Assembly (NCBI GenBank): GCA_001314865.1
Contig: LJZR01000002.1
Span: 248,001 to 312,000, forward strand
Direction of reading: 5' to 3'
DNA length: 64,000 nt
Origin: Phormidesmis priestleyi Ana
GTDB lineage: Bacteria; Cyanobacteriota; Cyanobacteriia; Phormidesmidales; Phormidesmidaceae
Shown here: piece by piece, positions 1-8,364 of the stretch
How the letters are laid out: each line of letters starts with the position of its first letter
Numbering within the stretch: the stretch's first letter is position 1
Translations under genes and position numbers: made by a program
The notes under the pieces: generated by a model
Database searches by the model: none
Seen by the model: only the letters and a program-made list of their open reading frames with translations
Told to the model about the DNA's origin: nothing

Positions 1-240
1 CTCGACGAATACCGTGAAAGCTACGTCATTAACCTCACCGACTCGCAAAACGCGCTTAGTAGAGCAGGCGAGGCGATGGTAAGCGTGCGAGATGCTGAAT
101 CAGAAGAAGCGCTGCGAAAGGTTTTTAACCAATACCAAACCGAGGGCAATCAGGCTTATGACGATATTTTGACGCTCGGTGCTAGCGAGGCGGCCCTGGT
201 GGAGCAGGTTAATGAATACTGTGGTCAGGCAGTCGAGTAG
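1..240 (+). CDS. 3' end of an unrecognised protein (partial)
   Basis: Frame 1 is open from the first base to a TAG at 238-240 and encodes 79 residues. The peptide is hydrophilic, rich in Glu, Ala and Gln, and looks mostly helical. It has one Cys near the end (EYCGQAVE) and no motif I recognise. The stop lies 63 bp before the preferred ATG of aroA on the same strand, so co-transcription is possible. The N-terminal part is outside the window, so no function is assigned. Confidence 0.6.
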   Translation, partial: LDEYRESYVINLTDSQNALSRAGEAMVSVRDAESEEALRKVFNQYQTEGNQAYDDILTLGASEAALVEQVNEYCGQAVE

Positions 241-303
241 AATTTACCGTGGGGCAGATCAACAGCAGATCAACAATTTTTGGAACAACTTTGGGGTGGG
301 GTT

Positions 304-1650
304 ATGACCTTTTTGCAGCTAATCGATCAGGGCGCTCATCAAACCTTACAGATCGATGGTCGCCAGGGTGGGCCACTCACCGGAGAAATGACCGTTCCAG
401 GAGATAAGTCAATTTCTCATCGGTCGCTCATGCTCGGCGCGATCGCCCAAGGCACCACCCGCATCAAAGGCCTACTGCTGGGTGAAGATCCGCGCAGCAC
501 CGCAGCTTGCTTTAGCGCTATGGGCGCAAAAATATCCAACTTAGAAGACGAATGGATCACCGTCGAAGGCACTAGCGGGCAGCTGCAAGAACCGGACAAT
601 GTTTTAGATACTGGCAACTCAGGCACCACCTTTCGGCTCATGCTGGGGCTACTAGCCTCACAGCCCAATAAATTTTTTGCAGTTACAGGCGACGATTCTA
701 TCCGCGCTAGGCCGATGAAGCGCGTAATCGCCCCGCTGACGCAAATGGGCGCGGTGATCGCTGGCAAAGCTCACAACACCCTTGCCCCGCTCGGCGTGCA
801 GGGCCAGCAGCTCAAGCCTTTTCACTATCACTCGCCGATAGCCTCAGCACAGGTGAAGTCTTGCCTATTGCTGGCGGGCCTCTCCGTAACTGGCGATACC
901 ACCATCACCGAGCCCAGCCTGTCACGCGATCATAGCGAGCGCATGCTCAAGGCATTTGGCGCAAAGCTATCGATTGATCCGACAACCCACAGCGTTACCC
1001 TTCACGGCCCTGCTCAGCTCACGGGGCAAACAGTCATTGTCCCCGGAGATATCAGCTCTGCTGCTTTTTGGCTGGTCGCTGCGGCGATTACTCCCGGATC
1101 TAATCTGCTGATTAAAAACGTAGGCGTAAACCCCACCCGAACCGGTGTGCTCGATGCGTTGGCAGAGATGAATGCAGATGTGACCCTAGAAAACGAACGA
1201 GAGGTCACCGGTGAGCCCGTGGCCGACCTACGGGTTCGACATAGCCAGCTGAAGGGCTGCACGATTGGCGGTGCCCTCATTCCTCGGCTAATTGATGAAG
1301 TGCCTATTTTGGCAGTGGCAGCGCTGTTTGCAGAAGGCACTACAACAATTACAGATGCTGCCGAGTTACGGGTAAAAGAGAGCGATCGCCTAGCTGTAAT
1401 GGCCGCTGCGCTCACCCAACTCGGCGGCAGCATCACCGAGCAGCCAGAAGGAATGAGCATTGTTGGGATGGGCGCAGATGCCCGGCTCACCCCGACGGAT
1501 CTCGATAGCTATACCGACCACCGCATTGCCATGAGTTTGGCCGTGGCTGCAACTTGCGCTCCAGGTATCTCTCACATTCACCGGGCCGAAGCGGCTGCTG
1601 TTTCTTATCCCCGTTTTTTTGACAGGCTAAGGACACTTTCAGCTAATTAA
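304..1650 (+). CDS. aroA: 3-phosphoshikimate 1-carboxyvinyltransferase (EPSP synthase)
   Basis: Joins PEP to shikimate-3-phosphate in the sixth step of the shikimate pathway to chorismate; cytosolic. Visible signatures are GDKSISHRS near the N-terminus, the glycine-rich loop [53 protein letters not shown] and DHRIAMS. The GDK, SAQ..K, RDH.E and N..TR pattern fits the class II (CP4-like) group. Unlike CP4, the glycine loop carries Gly rather than Ala at the glyphosate-determining position. I chose ATG 304, which follows a GGGGTGGGG stretch; a TTG at 280 would add eight residues. Length of 448 aa is normal for the family. Apparently monocistronic, or following the partial upstream gene. Confidence 0.95.
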   Translation: MTFLQLIDQGAHQTLQIDGRQGGPLTGEMTVPGDKSISHRSLMLGAIAQGTTRIKGLLLGEDPRSTAACFSAMGAKISNLEDEWITVEGTSGQLQEPDNVLDTGNSGTTFRLMLGLLASQPNKFFAVTGDDSIRARPMKRVIAPLTQMGAVIAGKAHNTLAPLGVQGQQLKPFHYHSPIASAQVKSCLLLAGLSVTGDTTITEPSLSRDHSERMLKAFGAKLSIDPTTHSVTLHGPAQLTGQTVIVPGDISSAAFWLVAAAITPGSNLLIKNVGVNPTRTGVLDALAEMNADVTLENEREVTGEPVADLRVRHSQLKGCTIGGALIPRLIDEVPILAVAALFAEGTTTITDAAELRVKESDRLAVMAAALTQLGGSITEQPEGMSIVGMGADARLTPTDLDSYTDHRIAMSLAVAATCAPGISHIHRAEAAAVSYPRFFDRLRTLSAN

Positions 1651-1821
1651 TCAAATTGTCCATGAGTCTGCATTCGCATAGCCGGGAATTCTAAAATTGT
1701 TCAACAATCCCGGTTCCAAGCGGCTCGTAATTGTCATTCCTTTTTATACTTACTCATCACCTAACCGACTTCTGTTGCCTGCTAAAGCAGCCGAATAGAC
1801 GAGAGGGCTCAACAACCGTTC

Positions 1822-3669
1822 ATGCAAAAAATTTTAGTCATTGAAAGCCCAGGTGCTAGGCGTACTGACTTAGTCGGCTATCTAGAATCTGAGAAGTTTC
1901 TCGTCAATACCGCAGATGACGGCTCAACAGGGGTGAAGGCCGGTCGGCAGCATCGGCCTGATGTGGTTCTATGTAGTGCTGAGTTTTTTACGCCGGGGTT
2001 AACGGGGCTTCAGGTGCTTCAGATGATGCGCCAAGATCATGAACTACGGCTAACGCCGTTCATTTTGCTCACTGATGACACTGCGCGATCGCACATTCGC
2101 CAAGCGATGGAACTCGGCGCCGATGACTGCATTGTGCGGCCAGTCAGCCATCCCGAAATTGGTAATACCATTGCCGCCCGCATCCGGCGGCAAACCGCCA
2201 CGAGCGAACTGTATCTCACCACGCTGCGTAACACTGCTGAGCAAATCAATCGGCTAGCCCACTACGACGCCCTTACCGATCTGCCAAACTATCGGCTGCT
2301 ACATCAGCGGCTGAGCCAAGCCATTACCATTGCTCATAGTAGCCAGCAGACGCTTGCTTTTATGTCAGTCAGCCTAGATCGCCTGCGGCTGGTCAATACC
2401 GTCATGGGCTACCCAGCCGGAGATGAACTGCTCAAAGCGTCTGCCCGTCGGATGCAGGCTTGCCTGCCGCCCGAGGCCACCTTAGCCCGCCTGACTGCCA
2501 ACCAGTTTGCCGTTGTGCTACCCAACTTGCCCCGCCCTCAGCAAGCACGCGAAACCGCCGAAAACCTGATGGATGCTCTGAGTCGTCCGTTTTCACTACC
2601 CGGCCAAGAGATTTTTGTAACCACCAGTATTGGCGTGGCCTTTTTGCTGCATCAAAGCGAAGATATCTACACGCTGCTACGACAGGCCGATGCGGCGCTA
2701 GAATCTGCCAAAAAGCAAAAGAGTAACTACTGTCAGTTCTATCGGTCTGATATGCCAGTCGCTTTTAGCGACCAAATTTCGATGGAGACTTGGCTGCGCT
2801 ACGCGCTAGAGCGCAGTGAGTTTGAGGTGTACTATCAGCCCCAGCTCAATTTAAGTAACAATCGAATCGAGGGCTGTGAGGCCCTGATTCGCTGGCGTCA
2901 TCCTGAGCATGGCTACATCTCCCCAGCCAAGTTTGTGCCCCTCGCAGAAGAAACCGGGCTGATTATTGACATTGGTCAGTGGGTGCTCGAAACCGCTTGC
3001 AGTCAGGCCAAGCGCTGGCAGCAGATGAATTTAGGTATGAAGTACATATCGATTAATCTATCGAGCGTGCAGTTTAATAAGCCCAACCTAATCGATTCCA
3101 TTAAAAATACGCTGGCCACGACTGGGCTGGCCCCTTATGAGCTGGAACTAGAGGTGACTGAAACTGCCTTGATGCAGGATGCCGAATCTGCGATCGCCAT
3201 CCTTACAGAGCTAAAAACGTTGGGTATTCGCACCGCTATTGACGACTTTGGGACTGGTTACTCATCGCTGAGCTACCTCAAAGAGCTACCGGTTGACACG
3301 CTAAAAATTGACAATTGCTTTGTGCGGGGAGCTAACCACGATCCCAAAAATCAGGCCATTTTGCAGTCCACCATTGAGCTGGCCCATCGGCTAGGCCTCA
3401 AAGTTGTCGCTGAAGGCGTCGAAAACCTCGAAGAGCAAGTGTTGCTCACCCATTACAACTGCGACTATCTGCAAGGGTTTTGGGTCGGTCGTCCAATGAC
3501 CGCCAGTGATGTTGAGAAAAAATGTGCGATCGCCCCAGTTGCTCCAGTTATTGAGCATTCTGCTGAATCTTTTGTTGACCCTAATACCGCACCGTTGGCC
3601 AAATCTCCTGCTCAGCCCTCTGCTGAACCTATCGTGGGTTTAGTTCAGGGTTATAGCTCCAGATTTTAG
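1822..3669 (+). CDS. Degenerate receiver - degenerate GGDEF - EAL protein (probable c-di-GMP phosphodiesterase)
   Basis: The 615-aa protein has three domains: receiver (about 1-125), GGDEF (about 140-300) and EAL (about 325-575). In the receiver, the position of the phosphorylated Asp is Ser (PDVVLCSAEF), the acidic pocket is reduced to ES, and the conserved Lys is Arg (IVRPV). The GGDEF signature reads TANQF, so cyclase activity is unlikely. The EAL domain keeps CEALIRW, INLSS, ELEVTE, the loop DDFGTGYSS, LKID and EGVE, which are the residues that bind metal and hydrolyse c-di-GMP. The sequence therefore predicts a phosphodiesterase whose upstream domains may sense a ligand or GTP rather than phosphate. 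The stop codon lies inside the first unit of a 13-bp tandem array. Confidence 0.9.
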   Translation: MQKILVIESPGARRTDLVGYLESEKFLVNTADDGSTGVKAGRQHRPDVVLCSAEFFTPGLTGLQVLQMMRQDHELRLTPFILLTDDTARSHIRQAMELGADDCIVRPVSHPEIGNTIAARIRRQTATSELYLTTLRNTAEQINRLAHYDALTDLPNYRLLHQRLSQAITIAHSSQQTLAFMSVSLDRLRLVNTVMGYPAGDELLKASARRMQACLPPEATLARLTANQFAVVLPNLPRPQQARETAENLMDALSRPFSLPGQEIFVTTSIGVAFLLHQSEDIYTLLRQADAALESAKKQKSNYCQFYRSDMPVAFSDQISMETWLRYALERSEFEVYYQPQLNLSNNRIEGCEALIRWRHPEHGYISPAKFVPLAEETGLIIDIGQWVLETACSQAKRWQQMNLGMKYISINLSSVQFNKPNLIDSIKNTLATTGLAPYELELEVTETALMQDAESAIAILTELKTLGIRTAIDDFGTGYSSLSYLKELPVDTLKIDNCFVRGANHDPKNQAILQSTIELAHRLGLKVVAEGVENLEEQVLLTHYNCDYLQGFWVGRPMTASDVEKKCAIAPVAPVIEHSAESFVDPNTAPLAKSPAQPSAEPIVGLVQGYSSRF

Positions 3670-3725
3670 TGCCAGATTTTAGTGCCAGATTTTAGTGCCA
3701 GATTTTGGTTCTAGATTTTAGCTTC
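3661..3725. repeat. 13-bp tandem array, 5 units, starting at a stop codon
   Basis: The unit AGATTTTAGTGCC occurs three times perfectly, followed by two diverged copies. The TAG of the EAL gene (3667-3669) is part of the first unit. The array fills most of the gap to the convergent Nudix gene. Confidence 0.9.
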
Positions 3726-3735
3726 AGGTTATAGA

Positions 3736-4209
3736 TCAAGCCAGGACAGTTTTACCGACGAAGTAGTCGTTTAACTGAGCTGCATGGTCATGCGCTAGCG
3801 TCCCAGTCGGCAAGGCTTCCTGTTCGAATGCCTGCACCTCAATCACTTCCGCCTTATCAAAAATCTTAAAACTGCCTTCCACCTGAGCTTCTAGCGCAAC
3901 ACATATCGAATGAAATCGAGGGTCTCGGTTCCGAGCCGAATATACGCCTACTAATCGGCCTACAGCGGTCAGCATGAGGCCCGTTTCTTCCATGAGTTCG
4001 CGGGTCGCTGCGGTTGTGATGTCTTCGTCCCAATCAACAATGCCGCCCGGTAGTGCCCACAGACCATCATCCCGACGGCGAATCAAGACAATCCGACCGT
4101 CTGGCAACAGCGGAATAATGCTAGTCCCCACAATAGGACGGCGCAGCAAAAGTCCTAGCAGCGTACGGACAGGTCGAAGCTTTTGTAATGGGTTAAAGAT
4201 CTTCGCCAT
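3736..4209 (-). CDS. Nudix hydrolase
   Basis: Hydrolyses a nucleoside-diphosphate-linked substrate, which cannot be named from sequence. The Nudix box is complete: GGIVDWDED, then REL, then EETG, matching G-x5-E-x7-REUxEExGU, with the EExG glutamates as metal ligands. The frame is open back to 4362, but that longer form would overlap prxQ by 50 bp and add a basic, unconserved-looking leader. I chose ATG 4209 (MAKIFNPLQK), giving 157 aa, normal for the family. Same strand as prxQ with about 100 bp between, so a shared transcript is possible. The stop faces the 13-bp array that ends the convergent EAL gene. Confidence 0.85.
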   Translation of the reverse strand: MAKIFNPLQKLRPVRTLLGLLLRRPIVGTSIIPLLPDGRIVLIRRRDDGLWALPGGIVDWDEDITTAATRELMEETGLMLTAVGRLVGVYSARNRDPRFHSICVALEAQVEGSFKIFDKAEVIEVQAFEQEALPTGTLAHDHAAQLNDYFVGKTVLA

Positions 4210-4312
4210 GAGAAAACGCCTAAACAGACAGGAGAGAGCTTTGCTGATGTGTGGTCTGGTGCGTTGCCGATTGGAGATGCCTCTGTCGTAAGTGCTTATC
4301 CAGCGGCAGGAT

Positions 4313-4804
4313 CTACGCCAATGCAATGAGCTCGTCAATATCTGCAATGACCTCTGCAACATGGGGCTCGGGCTTTACCTTACGATAAACCTTTTCGAGG
4401 GTGCCATCAGGCCCAATGATAAAGGAGCTACGGGTGATGCCCATATATTCTTTCCCGTACATTTTTTTGAGACCGTAGCAGCCATAGCGAGTCCCAACTT
4501 CGCCATCTTCATCTACTAGCAGCGGAAACGTTAGGCTGTGCTTAGCGGCAAACTTGGCGTGCGATTTAGCGCTGTCTGTGCTCACGCCTAACACCACGAC
4601 ACCTTTGCTTTGGAGTTCGTCGTAAGCATCGCGGAAGCCACAGGCTTCTTTGGTGCAGCCCGGCGTGCTGTCGCGAGGGTAAAAGAACATGACAATGCGC
4701 TGACCTTTTAGCTCGGCTAGGCTAACTGTGTTGCCATCAGCGTCGAGCATGGAAAAATCTGGAGCAGGATCGCCAGCGTTAAGAGCCATAGCGTTAAGAG
4801 CCAT
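4313..4804 (-). CDS. Peroxiredoxin, BCP/PrxQ type
   Basis: Thiol peroxidase that reduces hydrogen peroxide and organic peroxides using thioredoxin. The active site STPGCTKEACGFRD shows the peroxidatic Cys and a resolving Cys five residues later, the arrangement that defines PrxQ/BCP. GxPAPDFS near the start, FFYPRDSTPGC, and TRSSFIIGPDG near the end are also typical. Length of 163 aa is slightly over the usual length because the first five codons (MALNA) are duplicated, so translation could start at 4804 or at the internal ATG at 4789. Lies upstream of the Nudix gene on the same strand. Confidence 0.92.
   Translation of the reverse strand: MALNAMALNAGDPAPDFSMLDADGNTVSLAELKGQRIVMFFYPRDSTPGCTKEACGFRDAYDELQSKGVVVLGVSTDSAKSHAKFAAKHSLTFPLLVDEDGEVGTRYGCYGLKKMYGKEYMGITRSSFIIGPDGTLEKVYRKVKPEPHVAEVIADIDELIALA
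4775..4804. repeat. 15-bp duplication containing the prxQ start codon
   Basis: AGCGTTAAGAGCCAT occurs twice in direct tandem. On the minus strand each copy encodes MALNA, so the gene has two equivalent in-frame ATG starts. Confidence 0.95.
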
Positions 4805-5133
4805 AGAAAGAGGCGAATGGATGAAGTGCTAGGAAATTGTATACTGCTATGCCGTTTAAAGGGCAAGAAAGACGGTGCATCCCCTGTCGGCATAACATCT
4901 CAAGAAAATGGATTCAAGAAAACGGATATTCGGGCAGGGGTCGTCACTTGGGTCTCCGTATTTGTACTAATACTTGCATCAGTATTTGCATCAGTAACTT
5001 TCAGATTTCGATCATTTTCGATCATTATTGAGATGATCGCGCCTATCGCTTGTCCAGCTACCATATTTTCCCGCTACTATTTTAGGAGTGGTTCTTCGGC
5101 CACGTGCTTGTAAGCGGCGACTTTATACAGACT
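4805..5133. other. Divergent intergenic region between prxQ and a lipoprotein gene
   Basis: About 330 bp with no convincing gene. Short open frames exist on the plus strand but resemble nothing. Near 4965-5035 there are small direct duplications (TTGCATCAGTA twice, TTTTCGATCAT-like twice). It should hold the promoters of prxQ (minus) and the lipoprotein (plus), but I could not fix promoter boxes. Confidence 0.5.
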
Positions 5134-5847
5134 ATGAGCATCTTTTTTAACTTGGCCCACTTATTAACCCAACAATCCATCCAACGAGGGTTTAACCCAA
5201 AAACGTCAGTTAAAGCTGCGTTGGCGACAACGTTGGCCATGCTATCAGCGGGCATAGTGGGCTGTCAGCCAGAAACGAGCATCCTGCCTAAAAATACGTC
5301 TACAAATACGGACAATCGGTCTGAGGATGTAGCCCTTATGGAGCAAGTGACGGGGCAGGTAGACAAAACTAAAACCACCAAGGGAGATGCGACTGCCAAA
5401 GCGGTCTCTCAGGAAGAAAGTGCTGCGCTCCCAAGTATGAGCCGATATACCTTAGAACGTTCGAGCAATCAGTCGTCGAACTCGTCTTTAGAAACGTCAG
5501 TAGCGGCGGCTTCAAATTTGGACAAGGGGCTTGAACCGGGAGAATATTGCTTTTATAAGACGGGTAATGAAAACTGGCTGAGCATTCGCTTGCATGTAGA
5601 TGACAATCAGCAGCTGAAGGGTGAAAGTGCGGGCAGCGTGAATCATCCTCAGCAGGGTGAGCTGGTTTATCAGCAGGTTTTTGCTGGAGAATTGATGGGC
5701 GATCGCGCGATGGTCAATGTCACCACATATATCGCAGATACCTCGCAAAGCCGCAAAGAATCCTGGATAGTCAATCCGAATGAGCTTGATATGGGCCGCG
5801 TTGCGATTGAAGAAGCGACTTGTTCGGATCTGCCACCTAGCCTTTAG
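5134..5847 (+). CDS. Putative lipoprotein, unknown function
   Basis: A 237-aa protein from ATG 5134; an in-frame GTG at 5104 would add ten residues. After a rather long N-terminal stretch there is a hydrophobic segment (AALATTLAMLSAGIVGC) ending in a lipobox-like IVGC, then a Ser/Thr/Lys-rich linker. The C-terminal half has a small-domain look (GEYCFYKTGNENWLSIRLHV, LKGESAGSVNHPQQGEL). Two Cys (YCFYK and ATCSDL) remain in that domain. I do not recognise the family. Predicted location is the periplasmic face of a membrane. It stands alone between prxQ and the zinc operon. Confidence 0.7.
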   Translation: MSIFFNLAHLLTQQSIQRGFNPKTSVKAALATTLAMLSAGIVGCQPETSILPKNTSTNTDNRSEDVALMEQVTGQVDKTKTTKGDATAKAVSQEESAALPSMSRYTLERSSNQSSNSSLETSVAAASNLDKGLEPGEYCFYKTGNENWLSIRLHVDDNQQLKGESAGSVNHPQQGELVYQQVFAGELMGDRAMVNVTTYIADTSQSRKESWIVNPNELDMGRVAIEEATCSDLPPSL

Positions 5848-6082
5848 CGTTTTATCAAACGTTTTTATTGGGCGTTTAAGCTTTATTGCTGCAAGTCCTG
5901 CGAGCCTTGCGAGTCTCTAGTGCGACCTTGGGTTCTGACTTTTGGCTGTGACTTTTGGCTGTGACCTTTGGCTGTGACTTTTGGCTGTGACTTTTGGCTG
6001 TGACTTTTGGCTGTGACCTTTCGCTGTGACTTTTGGTTGACTGGGGGCTACTGCCGAGTACCTAAGATGCAGTCTAATGAAT
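5848..6082. other. Repeat-rich spacer upstream of the Zur box
   Basis: The spacer between the lipoprotein stop and the Zur box carries no gene. It is dominated by the 13-bp array at 5936-6039 and a short run of related CGAG/CTTG words near 5895-5925. Confidence 0.6.
5936..6039. repeat. 13-bp tandem array, 8 units
   Basis: The unit TGACTTTTGGCTG is repeated eight times, five perfect and three with one or two changes. It is among the longest arrays in the window and ends about 44 bp before the Zur box. Confidence 0.95.
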
Positions 6083-6097
6083 TGATAATGATTATCA
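6083..6097 (+). promoter_or_regulatory. Zur box upstream of znuA
   Basis: TGATAATGATTATCA is a perfect 7-1-7 inverted repeat matching the known cyanobacterial Zur operator TGATAATNATTATCA. It overlaps a possible -35 (TTGATA, 6082-6087), and a TATTTT at 6106-6111 could be the -10. Zur with zinc bound here would block transcription of znuA-znuC-znuB. A zur gene lies at 53582-53965. Confidence 0.88.
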
Positions 6098-6182
6098 TTT
6101 CATGGTATTTTTGTTAAACTTTCTTTGAAATCAATCAGAGAAAGTGATTCAGAGCAATTAATCGGCCATCAATTATTTGTGA

Positions 6183-6227
6183 TGAGCTGATTGCATGAGC
6201 TGATTGCATGAGCTGATTGCATGAGCT
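6183..6227. repeat. 13-bp tandem array in the znuA leader, 3 units plus part
   Basis: TGAGCTGATTGCA occurs three times plus a partial fourth copy, between the Zur box and the znuA ribosome-binding site. Confidence 0.95.
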
Positions 6228-6270
6228 CAGTACTCGCTCTGTAACAGGAAGGCAATTAGGAAGGCAAGCA

Positions 6271-7383
6271 ATGGTTATTCGGGTAAAATCGACCTTGAGG
6301 TGGGCTGCTGCCGTGGGTATGACAACGCTGTTGTCTAGCTGTACGGCAACGACTGAATCCACAATATCGACTGAAGCCGCCATATCGACGCAGGACGATA
6401 AATTGCAGGTGGTGACTACATTTTTGCCGATGACGGCCTTTACTGAGGCGGTGGTGGGCGTTGGTGAGGTTCCGGCTGATGAGCTGCGCGCTGAGGTGAT
6501 CCAACTCCTCCCGGCCAGTGTGGACCCTCATGATTATCAGGCTAAGCCCCAAGATGTTCAGCGTTTAGCCCAGGCTGATGTGCTTATCAAAAACGGCCTA
6601 TCGTTTGAGCTGTTTTTGTCAGATTTGATTGCTAATGTGAGTGGCGATGATTTGATTGTGGTGGATGCCAGTGAAGGCATTGACCCAATTTTAGTAGCAG
6701 ATTATGCCGATGATAAAGCTCACGAGGATGAAGGTCACCAGCATGACGATCATGGTCATGGCGATCATGGTCATGGCGATCATGGTCATGGCGATCACGA
6801 CCATGACCATGAATCAGGCGATCATGACTCGCATGATCATGGCCCTGAAGATCCGCATGTTTGGTTAGATCCTAAGAAAGCTATTCAGCAGGTCGAAAAT
6901 ATTCGAGATGCGCTAGTTGCTGCCGACCCTGAAGGTAAGTCTGTTTATGAGGCCAATGCTGCTGACTACATTGAGCAGCTTCAGGCGCTAGATCGTAAGA
7001 TGACAGAAATGCTAGCGCCTTACGAGGGCAAAACCTTTGTTACGCATCACGATTTTGCCGATTATTTCGCTCGTAGCTACGGCCTGAATGTTGAGTATTT
7101 AGTAGATGCGCCAGAGCAAAGTGCTGCGCCAGGTGATGTGCTGAATGTGATTGAGGTAGTCAAAGCGTCTAATCTTAAAACGTTGTTGAGTGAACCAGGC
7201 GGGCAAGAAGGCTCGTTTGAGGCGATCGCGCAAGAGGCGGGTGTGTCTGTCAGTGTGTTTGACCCCCTAGAAACCAGTGGGGAAACCAACGGTATGGAAG
7301 TCTCAGCCTCCGACTACTACCTCACTGTAATGAACCAAAATTTAGAGAATTTAATGGCGGCCTTTAGCCAAGTAACTCCTTAG
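6271..7383 (+). CDS. znuA: Zinc ABC transporter, substrate-binding lipoprotein
   Basis: Captures zinc in the periplasm for high-affinity uptake. I chose ATG 6271 because AGGAAGG sits just upstream and because it gives a short basic n-region before the lipobox LLSSC. The expected metal-ligand histidines are in VDPHDYQ, DPHVWLDP and FVTHHDFADYF, with an acidic ligand expected near SEPGGQEG. Between the first two (about residues 150-193) lies a long His/Asp/Gly-rich loop typical of zinc rather than manganese binders; part of it is a perfect 15-bp repeat. 370 aa. First gene of a znuA-znuC-znuB operon behind a Zur box. Confidence 0.95.
   Translation: MVIRVKSTLRWAAAVGMTTLLSSCTATTESTISTEAAISTQDDKLQVVTTFLPMTAFTEAVVGVGEVPADELRAEVIQLLPASVDPHDYQAKPQDVQRLAQADVLIKNGLSFELFLSDLIANVSGDDLIVVDASEGIDPILVADYADDKAHEDEGHQHDDHGHGDHGHGDHGHGDHDHDHESGDHDSHDHGPEDPHVWLDPKKAIQQVENIRDALVAADPEGKSVYEANAADYIEQLQALDRKMTEMLAPYEGKTFVTHHDFADYFARSYGLNVEYLVDAPEQSAAPGDVLNVIEVVKASNLKTLLSEPGGQEGSFEAIAQEAGVSVSVFDPLETSGETNGMEVSASDYYLTVMNQNLENLMAAFSQVTP
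6748..6792. repeat. 15-bp in-frame repeat in the ZnuA His-rich loop, 3 units
   Basis: GATCATGGTCATGGC occurs three times perfectly and encodes DHGHG. The period is a multiple of three, so the frame is kept. Confidence 0.95.
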
Positions 7384-7392
7384 CATTCGTTG

Positions 7393-7432
7393 CTTTACCC
7401 TTTAGCCTTACCCTTTAGCCTTTCCCTTTTAG
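7393..7432. repeat. 13-14-bp tandem array between znuA and znuC, 3 units
   Basis: Units close to CTTTACCCTTTAGC lie just after the znuA stop. A stop triplet (TAG) is present in every unit. Confidence 0.8.
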
Positions 7433-7481
7433 ACTTGTTTTTACTCGTAATTTCAACAAATCCTCCAGCGAAGCAACGCGC

Positions 7482-8291
7482 ATGACATTAGTCCCACTAC
7501 CTAATTTGCCCTCTCCTGCTTGCTCAACTGTTTTGGAGGTTAATCAGCTGACAGTGCGCAGGGGACAGCAAGCGACGTTGCAAGATATCTCCTTTAACCT
7601 GGAGGCCGGAACAGATGTGGCAATTATCGGCCCCAATGGCGCGGGCAAAAGTACGCTGGTGCAGTCTATTTTAGGAATTTTGCCGCGTGAGGCGGGCTCG
7701 GTGAGGCTGCTGGGCCAATCGGTAAGTGCCAATCGGCCAATTCCGGCAGCAGTGCGCCATCAGGTGGCGTATCTGCCGCAAAACTTTTTGGTGGATCGAC
7801 GAATTCCGCTGACGGTTGGAGAGTTGGTTGCGCTGGGCTGGGATAAGCTTGGGCTACAGCTGCCCTGGGCGCAGCGGGCGGTGCGGCGAGCTGCGGTGAA
7901 AAGTGCCTTAGAGCGGGTGTCAGCCGGGCACTTAGCGCGTAAGTTTTTGAGTGAGCTGTCGGGTGGGGAAACTAAGCGGGCACTGCTGGCCTATTGTTTG
8001 GTGCGATCGCGCCAACTCCTGATTTTAGATGAAGCGCCTGCCGGGCTAGATGTGCGCGGCGAAGCAGACTTTTACCAGCTACTGTACGAGCTGAAAGCCG
8101 AGCAGGGCTGGACAATTTTGCAGATTTCTCACGATTTAGATATGGTGAGAAAACACTGCGATCGCGTCATTTGCCTCAATCGCCGGCTGCTGTGTCAGGG
8201 CGTACCTGAAATGGCCTTAGCACCCGAAAGTCTATCGGCTACGTACGGCCCAGAATTTGTCCGCTATCGTCATCACAATCATGCTTGCTAA
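7482..8291 (+). CDS. znuC: Zinc ABC transporter, ATP-binding protein
   Basis: Powers zinc import through ZnuB. The 269-aa ATPase shows Walker A GPNGAGKST, Q-loop LPQNF, signature LSGGE, Walker B LLILDEA and H-loop SHD in the correct order. Family members of metal ABC ATPases share the LTVGELVALG stretch seen here. The C-terminus ends RYRHHNHAC, a small His cluster. Lies 98 bp after znuA, across a short repeat array, and 73 bp before the preferred znuB start. Confidence 0.95.
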   Translation: MTLVPLPNLPSPACSTVLEVNQLTVRRGQQATLQDISFNLEAGTDVAIIGPNGAGKSTLVQSILGILPREAGSVRLLGQSVSANRPIPAAVRHQVAYLPQNFLVDRRIPLTVGELVALGWDKLGLQLPWAQRAVRRAAVKSALERVSAGHLARKFLSELSGGETKRALLAYCLVRSRQLLILDEAPAGLDVRGEADFYQLLYELKAEQGWTILQISHDLDMVRKHCDRVICLNRRLLCQGVPEMALAPESLSATYGPEFVRYRHHNHAC

Positions 8292-8364
8292 TGTCTCTTT
8301 TGCTAGCGATTGATTGGCCTTCTATCCCTACCATCAGCAGCATTATGAGATCATCGGCAGCATT

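Noticed and set aside
1681-1722. CCGGGA...TCCCGG inverted repeat after aroA as a terminator
   Set aside because: Only 6 bp with a long loop and no T-run; too weak to call.
4292-4519. Open frame on the plus strand across prxQ
   Set aside because: Antisense shadow of the well-supported peroxiredoxin gene.
4817-5113. 98-codon plus-strand frame in the prxQ/lipoprotein gap
   Set aside because: It overlaps small direct duplications, resembles no protein and would occupy the promoter region of the lipoprotein gene.
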